A DNA stretch of 64,000 nucleotides from Granulicella sp. Its GTDB lineage: Bacteria > Acidobacteriota > Terriglobia > Terriglobales > Acidobacteriaceae. The notes under the pieces were generated by a model. That model ran no database searches, had not been told where the DNA came from, and worked only from the letters and a program-made list of their open reading frames with translations. The position numbers and the translations under genes are program-made. Of the stretch, positions 46,168 through 53,980 are shown piece by piece (positions within the stretch are counted from its first letter, which is position 1; each line of letters starts with the position of its first letter). The stretch spans positions 1 to 64,000 of the forward strand of contig DAIDGQ010000039.1 in the NCBI GenBank assembly GCA_027452215.1, given 5' to 3'.

Positions 46168-47495
46168 TGAGAGAGAAGATCGTCTTCCCTGCACTGCTCG
46201 CCTTGGTCGTGAGTTCGGCGTTCGCACAGCTTCCTGCTGGAACTCGGAGCGTGGACGATCGTTCACGCCATGATGAGTTGACCAAGCAGATTCACGATGC
46301 AGAGAGTGCGCTCGAGAAGCAGGACTACAAGGGCGCAGAGACGACGCTGAAGGCTTTGGCGGTGGCGAATCCGAAGGATGGTCGTGTGTTGTATGACCTT
46401 GGATTTGCCGAGGAGCGTAACGGCGAAGAAGCTGCAGCAGCGGAGTCTTACGCTGCGTCGTCGGCAGCGATTCCGGGATTTGCGGAGCCGAAGATGGCTT
46501 TGGGATTGCTGGATGCGCGAGCAGGACGAACGGATGCGGCGCATCGTGAGTTGCTGGATGTGGCAAACCTTTCAACGGCTGCGCCTGAGCTAAGGGCGAG
46601 AGCATATCGGGCACTGGCTCAACTGGACGAGCGGACTCATCCGGACTTTGCACGCGAGGAGTTGCTCGCGGCTCTGAAGCTCAGCCCTGAGACTCCCGAG
46701 GATGTGCTGACTGGAGCTATGCTGGCCGACCGCGCGGGTGATGCTGCGGATGCGGAAGCAGCGTATCGACGGGCGCTGACTCTGATGCCGGACAATGTGG
46801 ACGCGACTGCTGGACTGGCCCACGCTCTGCAGAAACAAGGCAAGCTGACGGACGCGGATGCGGTGCTCAGCGCGGCGATGAAGGAGCATCCGAACGATGC
46901 TCGGCTGGTGGCACAGGCTACTTCGCTCGATGCGGCTGAGGGCAAGGAGGCGCAGGCGATTCCGCTGCTGGAGCAGTTGCGCGCAGCTGATGCTTCGGTT
47001 GCAGCCGATCCGGATACGACGCAGATGTTGGCTCGGCTGTATTACATGAGTGGCCAGAATGCTGATGCAGAGAAGCTGTATACGGAATTGCTGACGAAGA
47101 CACCGAATGACCCGGTGCTGCTGGATGCCCTGGGCAGTGCGCAGGTGAAGCAGGGCCATGATGCCGAGGCTGAGGCAACGCTGGAGAAGGCGGTTGCGCT
47201 GCGGACTGAATTCCACGACGATGCAGCGTGGGGTGAAGCAGCGGGACATCTGGCGTTTGCTGCGTCGAAGAACAAGGATCCGAAGACCTGTCTGCAAGCG
47301 CTGGCGGCGAGGGCGACGGTGTTGCCAAACTCGCCGACTTCCCTGTTTCTGCAGGCTACGGCGCTGGATACTCTGCACCAGAACAAAGAGGCAGCGAAGG
47401 CGTATCGTGCGTTCCTGGCGCTGGCCGGCGGCAAGTTTCCTGATCAGGAGTTCGAGGCGCAGCACCGGCTGGTGGCACTGGACCACATGAAGTAG
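46167..47495 (+). CDS. Exported TPR protein
   Basis: The 442-residue protein has a signal peptide ('FPALLALVVSSAFAQ') and a run of tetratricopeptide repeats over most of its length ('YDLGFAEERNGEEAAAAESY', 'LARLYYMSGQNADAEKLYTELL', 'ALGSAQVKQGHDAEAEATLEKA'). It would act as a periplasmic protein-protein adaptor; the partner is unknown. The ATG overlaps the uvrA stop (ATGA), so it is part of the ileS-lspA-uvrA coupled set. A GTG three bases earlier is an alternative start. Confidence 0.85.
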   Translation: MREKIVFPALLALVVSSAFAQLPAGTRSVDDRSRHDELTKQIHDAESALEKQDYKGAETTLKALAVANPKDGRVLYDLGFAEERNGEEAAAAESYAASSAAIPGFAEPKMALGLLDARAGRTDAAHRELLDVANLSTAAPELRARAYRALAQLDERTHPDFAREELLAALKLSPETPEDVLTGAMLADRAGDAADAEAAYRRALTLMPDNVDATAGLAHALQKQGKLTDADAVLSAAMKEHPNDARLVAQATSLDAAEGKEAQAIPLLEQLRAADASVAADPDTTQMLARLYYMSGQNADAEKLYTELLTKTPNDPVLLDALGSAQVKQGHDAEAEATLEKAVALRTEFHDDAAWGEAAGHLAFAASKNKDPKTCLQALAARATVLPNSPTSLFLQATALDTLHQNKEAAKAYRAFLALAGGKFPDQEFEAQHRLVALDHMK

Positions 47496-47548
47496 AGGGG
47501 GAGCGTGGAGGGAAATCCTCTGCGGCTGGCGTGGTAGCCTGACGGTGC

Positions 47549-48259
47549 GTGCCGCGCTCAACTTTGCCTCCTGTTTCCGCTTCCGTTCTCTCCATCTTCG
47601 GGGAGGAGTATCGCGCGCTGCGACCGCGAGCTCCGATGCCCGAGCTGGAGATTAAGTTCCGTCGATTTACGAGCCTGAATACGACGATCCGGCTGCGCGA
47701 TGGGAAGCTGATTGTGCGGCTGTCCGACCTGCTGGAGCACGCTCCTGAGACGATTCACCAGGCAATTGCACACATCCTGCTGGCGAAGCTCTACCGGAAG
47801 CCAGTGGCTCCGGTGTTTGCGGACCGGTATCGGCGGTATACGCAGTCGGAGGCGGTGGCCAAGCAGGCGGAACGCATTCGGCAGACTCGCGGACGGAAGG
47901 TGCTGAGCTCGCCGCAGGGACACCTTTACGATCTTGAAGAGGTGTTCGAGGCGGTGAATCGTAGGTTCTTCCATGGGCTGCTGGGGCGGCCAACGCTGAC
48001 GTGGAGCGCGCATGTGGCCAAGCGCATGCTGGGGCACTATGATGCCGCGCACAACACGATTGTGGTGAGTCGGGTGTTCGACCGGCCGGGCACCCCGCGG
48101 TATGCGATTGAATACCTGCTGTACCACGAGATGCTGCACCTGAAGCATCCGGTGAGGGTGCGAGCGGGCCGGCGGTGCGTGCACTCGCGGGAGTTTCAGG
48201 CGGAGGAACGGCTGTTTCCGGAACTGGAGCTGGCCAAGGCGTTTCTGAAGCGACTCTAG
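47549..48259 (+). CDS. SprT-like zinc metalloprotein
   Basis: The 236-residue protein has the zinc motif H193-E194-M-L-H197 in 'YLLYHEMLHLKHPVR', followed by a downstream His in 'HSREFQAEERLFPEL'. The N-terminal half ('FRRFTSLNTTIRLRDGKLIVRLSDLL') also fits the SprT-like class, whose eukaryotic member Spartan cuts DNA-protein crosslinks. The bacterial function is unknown. The start is a GTG at 47549. It ends at a short dispersed repeat, and lies just after uvrA and a TPR gene, a repair-like neighbourhood that could be coincidental. Confidence 0.8.
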   Translation: MPRSTLPPVSASVLSIFGEEYRALRPRAPMPELEIKFRRFTSLNTTIRLRDGKLIVRLSDLLEHAPETIHQAIAHILLAKLYRKPVAPVFADRYRRYTQSEAVAKQAERIRQTRGRKVLSSPQGHLYDLEEVFEAVNRRFFHGLLGRPTLTWSAHVAKRMLGHYDAAHNTIVVSRVFDRPGTPRYAIEYLLYHEMLHLKHPVRVRAGRRCVHSREFQAEERLFPELELAKAFLKRL

Positions 48260-48260
48260 T

Positions 48261-48290
48261 GTCCTGCGGGTCCTACGCGGACGGCGGGAG
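48261..48290. repeat. Short dispersed repeat, copy 1
   Basis: GTCCTGCGGGTCCTACGCGG followed by ACGGCGGGAG, directly after the SprT-like stop. The core CCTGCGCGGACGGCGRG recurs at 53153, 55394 and 60863. It is imperfectly palindromic (GTCC...GGAC). Confidence 0.65.
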
Positions 48291-48784
48291 TTAAGAGGTG
48301 CGCGGTTGTGGGAGTCGAGGCGGGGTTGGTATCCCCCCCTCCCCCCTGCTTTCACTTTTGCTTAGCGAAGTTGTTTGGAATGTGCTGGTTACCGAGTGAA
48401 GGCTGCTTTCAAAATTATGATTCTAAATGAGTTATGCGCATAATATTCATTCGGATGGAGTTAGGGGCTTAAATGTGAAAGCTGCAGCGGTTGTTGGCGC
48501 GGCTGCAACGTTTGGAGAAGGGCTCTACTTCTAGTTTATCAAGTTGGGTGGGGTGAGGATGCCAGGTTTTCGGAATATATATCGCTTGTGTTTGTAGGGG
48601 GTTTGGTGATTTTTGGTTGCTTGAGGGGGTTGACAAGGTTTTGGCGCGAGGTGGGGTTGTGGTGGCATGGAGGAGGGCAATTCAGGTTTACGTAGGCCTT
48701 TGGCCTGCGCTGTTATAGGGCGGGCGTGTGGCCCTATTTGTCACCTGCTGAACATTGCAGGGGGTACAGGCTCCCTTAGAATGC

Positions 48785-48900
48785 GGGGGCCTTCGCTCCG
48801 CTCAGGATGACAGCGAGAGACGAGCAACGGCGAGAGAAGAAGCAGATTCCCTTAGGGAATGACAGAAAGAAAGGCAACGGCAAAAGCGATAACACGGCAA
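48785..48900. repeat. Dispersed intergenic repeat, copy 2
   Basis: Contains the core GGGGCCTTCGCTCCGCTCAG followed by GATGACAG, then CCCTTAGGGAATGACAG-AAAG-AAAGGCAACGGC, the two modules also seen at 2238-2335 but in the other order. It lies in non-coding sequence. Confidence 0.65.
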
Positions 48901-48934
48901 TGGCAGTCGCAAAGGCAACAACGGTAACGGCAAT

Positions 48935-48966
48935 CGCGACGGCGACGGCGACGGCGACGGCGGCGG
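48935..48966. repeat. (CGACGG)n microsatellite
   Basis: Four to five hexamer units in a row, next to GCAACGG-rich sequence, in the intergenic region upstream of the lgt 3' end. Length is likely variable between strains. Confidence 0.7.
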
Positions 48967-48991
48967 GGGCAAAGGCTGTGGCAATTGCAAA

Positions 48992-49864
48992 TTAGGCGGT
49001 GGCTGGGATGTCCTTGGGTGTCTTGGGGAGGGGGGTGGAGATGATGGCTTCGTTGTTGCGGGTGAAGAACATCATGGCGATGCCAAAGAGGATGCTGCCG
49101 AGTGCGGCTACCTGGGCGTTGGACATGCCCCAGTAGAGGCGGGGGTTGATGCGGACGAACTCTACAAGGAAGCGGCCGATGCCGCTGAGGGCGAGGTATT
49201 CGCCGGTGAGGAAGCCGAGGGGACGGGGTTTGGAGCCACGCTTCCAGAGCCACCAGGCGAGGGCGAGGGCGAAGAGGAACTCGTAGAACGGGGTGGGCTG
49301 GACGAGAGCGTTGGGAGGGTTGGGGGGAACGAGGGCGTTGGGGGCCATGTGGACTCCCCAGGGGAGGGTAGTGTTGATGCCGTAGTCGCCGTCTCCGGAG
49401 GTGAGGCAGCCGATGCGGCCGACGCCGTAGCCGATGGCGGCGGCGGGGGCTGCGAGGTCGAGCATACGCAGGGCGGCGCGGTGGGCGCGGAGGCCGTTGG
49501 GCTTGCTGACGTGGCCCTGGTACATGAGCATGGCGACGCCGGCGAGCAGGCCTCCGAACCAGGCGAAGCCGGCCTGGAACCAGTGGAGGAAGTTGAGCAG
49601 GACGTCGCCGGGGTGCTGCCAGCCTGGAAGCAGGATGACGTGCCAGGCTCCTACCAGCTCGCGGACGTTTTCGAACTCGTGCCAGAGTTTTGCGCCGATG
49701 ATTCCGGCGAGGACGACCATGGTGACGATGTTGAGTGCGTCGGCGTCGACGCCATTGCGAACGAAGTTTCTGTGCAGCAGGACTGTCCCGCAGACGGCGG
49801 CGAGCCAGAGGAGCAGGCCGAAGGTTCCGATGTGAGCAAATCCGAGATTTAGATAGGGATACAT
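48992..49864 (-). CDS. lgt: Prolipoprotein diacylglyceryl transferase
   Basis: Lgt adds diacylglycerol to the lipobox Cys, the first step of lipoprotein maturation, in the inner membrane. The 290-residue protein has about seven membrane helices and the Lgt signature 'GYGVGRIGCLTSGDGDYG', then 'PTPFYEFLFALAL'. Between them is an unusual Pro/Asn insert 'PNALVPPNPPNALVQP', a small internal duplication. I use the ATG at 49864; the longer upstream frame runs through a hairpin repeat and is not family-like. It is divergent from hpt. Confidence 0.93.
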   Translation of the reverse strand: MYPYLNLGFAHIGTFGLLLWLAAVCGTVLLHRNFVRNGVDADALNIVTMVVLAGIIGAKLWHEFENVRELVGAWHVILLPGWQHPGDVLLNFLHWFQAGFAWFGGLLAGVAMLMYQGHVSKPNGLRAHRAALRMLDLAAPAAAIGYGVGRIGCLTSGDGDYGINTTLPWGVHMAPNALVPPNPPNALVQPTPFYEFLFALALAWWLWKRGSKPRPLGFLTGEYLALSGIGRFLVEFVRINPRLYWGMSNAQVAALGSILFGIAMMFFTRNNEAIISTPLPKTPKDIPATA

Positions 49865-49906
49865 GCAGGCTTCAGTATAGCGGGAGCCGTAGTCGGAACT
49901 GGCACC

Positions 49907-49970
49907 CTCTACCCCACCCATGACGATGAAGCCGTCATGAATGGGGCACCCAAGATGTGGGTGGGAGGAT
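49907..49970. repeat. Dispersed hairpin repeat, copy 2
   Basis: CATGACG (49919-49925) and CGTCATG (49933-49939) form a stem with a 7-base loop, followed by GGGGCACCCA and AGATGTGGGTGGG. Layout and the GGGGCACCCA/GATGTGGGT blocks match the element at 6632-6690, with a different stem sequence. It lies between the divergent lgt and hpt genes. Confidence 0.7.
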
Positions 49971-50046
49971 TTGTGCCGGGTTTTCCTCATGCGAGGGCCA
50001 GGGGTAACCCTGTTTTGTTACCGGGGATTTCGCGTAGTCTAAGCGC

Positions 50047-50610
50047 ATGGCTAGTCCTCTTCCTGCGTTTGTGTCCCCTGATGTGATGGATGTCCTGCTG
50101 TCTAAAGAACAGATTGCCGAGCGCGTGCAAGCGATTGGTCATCAGATCTCTGAAGACTATGAGGGTCAGTCGATTGTGCTGATTGGCGTGCTGAAGGGTG
50201 CGGCGATTTTTCTGGCGGATCTGGCGCGGGCGATCAAGGTCGACAATACGTTTGATTTTGTGGCGGTGTCGAGCTATGGGCGGGCTAGGGTGTCGTCGGG
50301 CGCGGTGAAGCTGATCAAGGATATTGATAATCCGATTGAGGGCAAGCATGTGATTCTGGTCGAGGACATTCTCGACACGGGATTGACGCTGAGCTATCTG
50401 CGAGGGTTGATGCTGCAGCACAAGCCGGCGTCGCTGAAGATTGCGACGTGCCTGGATAAGCCGGAGCGCAGGCTGGTGCCGATTGAGGCCGACTATGCGT
50501 GCTTCAAGATTCCGAACAAGTTTGTGATTGGCTACGGGATGGATTATGCGGAGCGGTATCGCGGCATTCCGGATATTCGGATTTATCCGGAGAATCCTCC
50601 GGGACACTGA
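50047..50610 (+). CDS. hpt: Hypoxanthine phosphoribosyltransferase
   Basis: The enzyme salvages hypoxanthine and guanine with PRPP. The 187-residue protein has the PRPP loop 'VILVEDILDTGLTLSY' (VEDILDTG 105-112), 'IGVLKGAAIFLADLARAI' and the C-terminal 'FVIGYGMDYAERYRGIPDI'. All are typical of bacterial Hpt. The next gene, aroA, starts 48 bases later. Confidence 0.95.
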   Translation: MASPLPAFVSPDVMDVLLSKEQIAERVQAIGHQISEDYEGQSIVLIGVLKGAAIFLADLARAIKVDNTFDFVAVSSYGRARVSSGAVKLIKDIDNPIEGKHVILVEDILDTGLTLSYLRGLMLQHKPASLKIATCLDKPERRLVPIEADYACFKIPNKFVIGYGMDYAERYRGIPDIRIYPENPPGH

Positions 50611-50658
50611 GGGTAGGGGTTGGGGAGCAGGGATTCGGGAATGCATTAAGATGGTGGG

Positions 50659-51957
50659 ATGTCTTCTGCTTCTTTGAGTACGCAAGTTGTTCGGCCGGCG
50701 CGTGGGTTTCGCGGGTCGTTGATGCTGCCTGGCGATAAGTCGATTTCGCACCGCTATGCCATGCTGGCGGGGTTTGCCGAAGGAACGTCGCGGCTGACGA
50801 ACTTCTCTACGGGGGCGGACCCGCATAGCTCGCTGGGATGTATGGAGGCGATGGGGGCGAAGGTATCGCTTGAGGGGAAGACGATTTCGGTGACGGGCAC
50901 GGCGGGCGTGCTGGGCCAGCCTGCGGGGGATTTGGATTGCGGAAATTCAGGCTCGACGATGCGGATGCTGGCCGGGCTGGTGGCGGCGCAGGAGGGGGTG
51001 TATCGGTTTGTCGGCGATGAGTCGCTGACGGTGCGGCCAATGGAACGGATTCGGAAGCCGCTGGAGCTGATGGGCGCGCGGATCGAGTTGACCGAGGGTC
51101 ATGCTCCGATGACAGTGCGCGGCGGGGCGTTGAAAGGGATTGATTTTGAGGCTCCGATTGCGAGCGCGCAGGTGAAGACGGCGGTGCTGTTTGCGGGGCT
51201 ACAGGCACGGGGTACGACGTCGATTGCGGAGGCGGTGCGGACGCGGGATCATTCGGAACATGCGCTGCGGGCGTTTGGCGCGAGGCTGGAACGCGCGGAC
51301 GGACGGCTGGTGATTGAGGGGGGGCAGAAGCTGCGGGCGATCGAGGCTACGGTGCCCGGGGATATGTCGTCGGCCGCGTTTTTTCTGTGCGCTTCCCTGC
51401 TGTTTGAGGATTCGAATCTGGTGCTGGACGCGCTGGGGATGAATCCTACTCGGGCGACGTTGCTGGATGTGATTACGTCGATGGGCGGGGTGATCAAGGT
51501 GCTCGACGTGCAGGAGATGCACGGGGAGATGTCGGGAACGATCCAGGTGAATCGCGGCCGAACGCTGCGCGGGATTGAGATTGCCGGAGCGCTGGCGGCG
51601 CAGCTGATCGATGAGATTCCGGTGATTGCGGCGATCGCTCCTTACACGGAGGGCGGTGTCAAGATTCGCGATGCGAAGGAGCTGCGGGTGAAGGAGAGCG
51701 ACCGCATTGCGCTGGTGGTGAAGAACCTTCGCGCGATGGGAGCGGAGGTGGTGGAGCACGAGGACGGGATGGATATTCCGGGAGGGCAGACGCTGCGGGG
51801 CGGCGTGATCGATTCGGGGATGGACCACCGGATTGCGATGGCGTTCTCAATTGCGGCACTGAGGGCTGAGGGAGAGACGGAGATTCGCGGGGCCGAGGCA
51901 GCGAGTATTTCGTTCCCGGAGTTTTATACGTGGCTGGACGAACTGGCGATCAGATAA
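50659..51957 (+). CDS. aroA: 3-phosphoshikimate 1-carboxyvinyltransferase
   Basis: AroA (EPSP synthase) joins PEP to shikimate 3-phosphate on the way to chorismate. The 432-residue protein has 'LPGDKSISHRYAMLAG' (conserved Lys), 'DCGNSGSTMRMLAG', 'VPGDMSSAAFFL', 'KESDRIALVVKNLRAMG' and 'DHRIAMAFSIAAL'. In the PEP-binding stretch the protein reads 'GNSGSTMRM' where the plant-type enzyme has GNAGTAMRP. This group of EPSP synthases is often glyphosate-tolerant (class II), so the residue at this Gly-Ala position (Ser here) may matter. Confidence 0.95.
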   Translation: MSSASLSTQVVRPARGFRGSLMLPGDKSISHRYAMLAGFAEGTSRLTNFSTGADPHSSLGCMEAMGAKVSLEGKTISVTGTAGVLGQPAGDLDCGNSGSTMRMLAGLVAAQEGVYRFVGDESLTVRPMERIRKPLELMGARIELTEGHAPMTVRGGALKGIDFEAPIASAQVKTAVLFAGLQARGTTSIAEAVRTRDHSEHALRAFGARLERADGRLVIEGGQKLRAIEATVPGDMSSAAFFLCASLLFEDSNLVLDALGMNPTRATLLDVITSMGGVIKVLDVQEMHGEMSGTIQVNRGRTLRGIEIAGALAAQLIDEIPVIAAIAPYTEGGVKIRDAKELRVKESDRIALVVKNLRAMGAEVVEHEDGMDIPGGQTLRGGVIDSGMDHRIAMAFSIAALRAEGETEIRGAEAASISFPEFYTWLDELAIR

Positions 51958-51978
51958 GTGCTGCGCGGATGGCTAGAG

Positions 51979-53136
51979 TTATGAGCTGGTGAGCGTCCGT
52001 TGGGTGAAGGTCCGGGGTGGGTAGAGCTTGAGGAGATCGTGGAGGTTTTGCTCGACTTCGGGGACGGTGACTTCGTCGATGACGTAGTCGGCGGGAGCGG
52101 TGGGAAGGTCGAGGTTTTTGAGGATGCGGGCGCGGGGGTTGTTGAGGGGGAGCCACTCGACTGCGGGGGACCAGGCGGGCGCGATGATGACCATGGGGAG
52201 ACGCATGGCGCGAGCGAGGTGCATGGGGCCGGTGTCGAGGGTGAGGGCGATATCGGAGAGGCCCATGATGGCGGAGAGTTCGAGGAGACTGGTCTGGCCG
52301 GCTACGCTGGCGGTGGGGAACGAGAGCCCGGAGCGGAGGGCTTCGATGGCAGGAGACTCGGCGGAGGTTCCGGCGAAGACGATCTGCATGGCGTAGTCGC
52401 GGTGGAGGGTTTCGGCTACGGCGCGGAAGCGGTCCTCGCGCCATGACTTGCGCTGGGTGGGACTGGTCTGGGTGATGAAGACGGCGATGGGTTTGGACTC
52501 GTCGATTCCCTGCTCGCGGAGGAGGAGATGCGCGGTGGCGACGTCGTCTGCGGAGGGAAAGACCTGGGGCTCGAGGAGTGACGGGTTGGCGTTGAGCTGT
52601 GCGAGGAGCGCGGTGCCGTGGCCGAGGGCTTCGAGGATGCGAAGGTTGTTGGCGATCTGGCTGATGCGCGGATCGAAGCGGAGGTGCTCGCGGGCTAGCT
52701 CGGGGACTACGGTGAAGCCGACGCGGGTGGGTGCTCCGGCGAGCATGGCGGCGAGGGTGATACGGGAGCGCTCGTTGCCAGTGGTGAGGAGCACTGCGTA
52801 GCGCTCGCGACCGAAGGGCTGGGCTTTACGGAGGGTGTTCGCTGCGGGAAGAAGTTCGCGGAGGGGGCTTGGCGTGGGGACTAACCGCTCGAGACCTGGG
52901 TTATTGCGGAGGATCTCGAGGGCGAAGCCGCTGGCCGCGGCGCAGATGCGCGCGTCGGGAATAGCCGCGTGGATGGCGGCGATCAGCGGCGTGGCGTGGA
53001 TGGCGGTGCCGAGCGCGAGGGGGTACTGGAGGAGGAGGAAGTTGCGGATGTCGGCGAGCTCGGGCTGCGTGGGGTGGAGGAGGCGCTCGACCTCGGCGAG
53101 GTTGATGAGAGCGACGGATTTGAGCAGCTTAGCGAT
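51979..53136 (-). CDS. Glycosyltransferase family 9 (heptosyltransferase-like), start codon unclear
   Basis: The reading frame encodes a GT9 protein: 'LLLQYPLALGTAIHATPLIAAIHAAIPDARI' near the N-terminus, 'AVFITQTSPTQRKSWREDRFRAVAETL', and the donor-site motif 'LTLDTGPMHLARAMRLPMVII' near the C-terminus. Such enzymes add ADP-heptose or related sugars to lipopolysaccharide. The family-like sequence extends upstream past any start I can find: the first ATG, GTG or TTG in frame is the GTG at 52794, which would cut off about 115 conserved residues. I set the boundary at an ATC (53136); a CTG at 53127 is another option. Either a rare start codon is used, or the 5' end carries a frameshift. Confidence 0.7.
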   Translation of the reverse strand: MAKLLKSVALINLAEVERLLHPTQPELADIRNFLLLQYPLALGTAIHATPLIAAIHAAIPDARICAAASGFALEILRNNPGLERLVPTPSPLRELLPAANTLRKAQPFGRERYAVLLTTGNERSRITLAAMLAGAPTRVGFTVVPELAREHLRFDPRISQIANNLRILEALGHGTALLAQLNANPSLLEPQVFPSADDVATAHLLLREQGIDESKPIAVFITQTSPTQRKSWREDRFRAVAETLHRDYAMQIVFAGTSAESPAIEALRSGLSFPTASVAGQTSLLELSAIMGLSDIALTLDTGPMHLARAMRLPMVIIAPAWSPAVEWLPLNNPRARILKNLDLPTAPADYVIDEVTVPEVEQNLHDLLKLYPPRTFTQRTLTSS

Positions 53137-53152
53137 AGCTTGAGGATACCAA

Positions 53153-53172
53153 GTCCTGCGCGGACGGCGGGA
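53153..53172. repeat. Short dispersed repeat, copy 2
   Basis: GTCCTGCGCGGACGGCGGGA, at the 5' side of the glycosyltransferase gene. Same core as at 48261, 55394 and 60863. Confidence 0.65.
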
Positions 53173-53228
53173 GTTGGGAGCATTGGTGGATAGGTGGGGC
53201 GTGATGTGTGCCGGTACGGGCAGACTGC

Positions 53229-53255
53229 GGGTCTCTCCGCTGCGCCAAAGGATGA
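53229..53255. repeat. Diverged copy of the intergenic core repeat
   Basis: GGGTCTCTCCGCTGCGCCAA followed by AGGATGA resembles the cores at 2309 and 48785 with several changes. It lies in the 250-base gap between the glycosyltransferase and BFN genes. Little else is recognisable in that gap. Confidence 0.4.
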
Positions 53256-53389
53256 GGCCGTCTGGCTTCGGTCTAGATGACAGATTTTTTGCGGAAAGGG
53301 GGTTTGCTTACGACGAAGCTTTGGTGGTGGCAGAGGTTGGCATACGACGGATTCAGTGGCCGCGTTTCACCTTTCGCGGAACGTCGCGA

Positions 53390-53926
53390 CTACATTTTGT
53401 AGCGGCCCATCTCGTCGTCGTTGAGGCTTTCGAGCCAGCGCCGGAGGTCTTCGGGGCTTAGCGAGGTGGAGCCGTTGGAGGCCTTGCGGGCGTGCTCGTA
53501 GACGGCGTGCGAGACGAAGATGGGGCAGTCGGAACGGAGGGCGAGTGCGATGGCGTCGGAGGGACGGGCGTCGAGTGCGACGACTTCGCCGGCGTGGTCC
53601 ATCCAGATGGTGGCGTGGAAGGTGTCCTCGCGGAGGGCTCCGACGACGACGCGGGTGACTCGGGCGTTGAGGCCGTCGATGGCGGAGCGCAGGAGGTCGT
53701 GGGTCATGGGGCGAGGGGTGGTGGCCTTCTCGATTTCGAGCGCGATGGCGTTGGCCTCGAAGAGACCGACCCAGATGGGGAGGACGACTTCGCCGGCGAG
53801 GTCGTTTAGGACGACGATGGGCATCTTGGTGGAGGGGTCCATCATGAGGCCGCGAATACGTACTTCAACTTCGGGCTCGGGAGCGGGCTGGGTTTCGGAC
53901 TCGGACTTGAAGCCGGGAAGATGCAT
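53390..53926 (-). CDS. Bifunctional nuclease (BFN/DUF151) family protein
   Basis: The 178-residue protein has the BFN core: 'MPIVVLNDLAGEVVLPIWVGLFEANAIALEIEKATTPRPMTHDLL', then 'ALDARPSDAIALALRSDCPIFVSHAVYEHA'. The plant founding member has DNase and RNase activity; bacterial ones, often near MiaB or other RNA-modification genes, are poorly known. It lies 29 bases downstream of miaB on the same strand, so an RNA-linked role is a reasonable guess. It lacks a Shine-Dalgarno site at the ATG. Confidence 0.88.
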   Translation of the reverse strand: MHLPGFKSESETQPAPEPEVEVRIRGLMMDPSTKMPIVVLNDLAGEVVLPIWVGLFEANAIALEIEKATTPRPMTHDLLRSAIDGLNARVTRVVVGALREDTFHATIWMDHAGEVVALDARPSDAIALALRSDCPIFVSHAVYEHARKASNGSTSLSPEDLRRWLESLNDDEMGRYKM

Positions 53927-53950
53927 GGAGGTAGTGTACCGCTGAACGGC

Positions 53951-53980
53951 AGGAATTAGGGGTGAGGGATCAGGGGTTGG
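53951..53980. repeat. GGGATCAGGG-type repeat at the 3' end of miaB
   Basis: AGGAATTAGGGGTGAGGGAT followed by CAGGGGTTGG spans the miaB stop codon and encodes its last residues ('QPLIPHP' on the minus strand). The same GGGATCAGGG / GGGATTAGG units are found inside the carboxyltransferase gene (56861-56934). Confidence 0.6.

Larger units (their letters stand above)
48260..48991. other. Intergenic region rich in repeats
   Basis: About 730 bases hold no convincing gene; an open frame at 48807-48995 is low-complexity and looks spurious. The left part is AT-richer than the surroundings. Contents listed separately: a short repeat at 48261-48290, a dispersed repeat at 48785-48900, and a (CGACGG)n microsatellite at about 48935-48966. 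Confidence 0.6.

Noticed and set aside
48807-48995. A 62-codon frame in the intergenic repeat region
   Set aside because: Low-complexity (Ala-Thr repeats) encoded by the microsatellite; no ribosome site or family resemblance.
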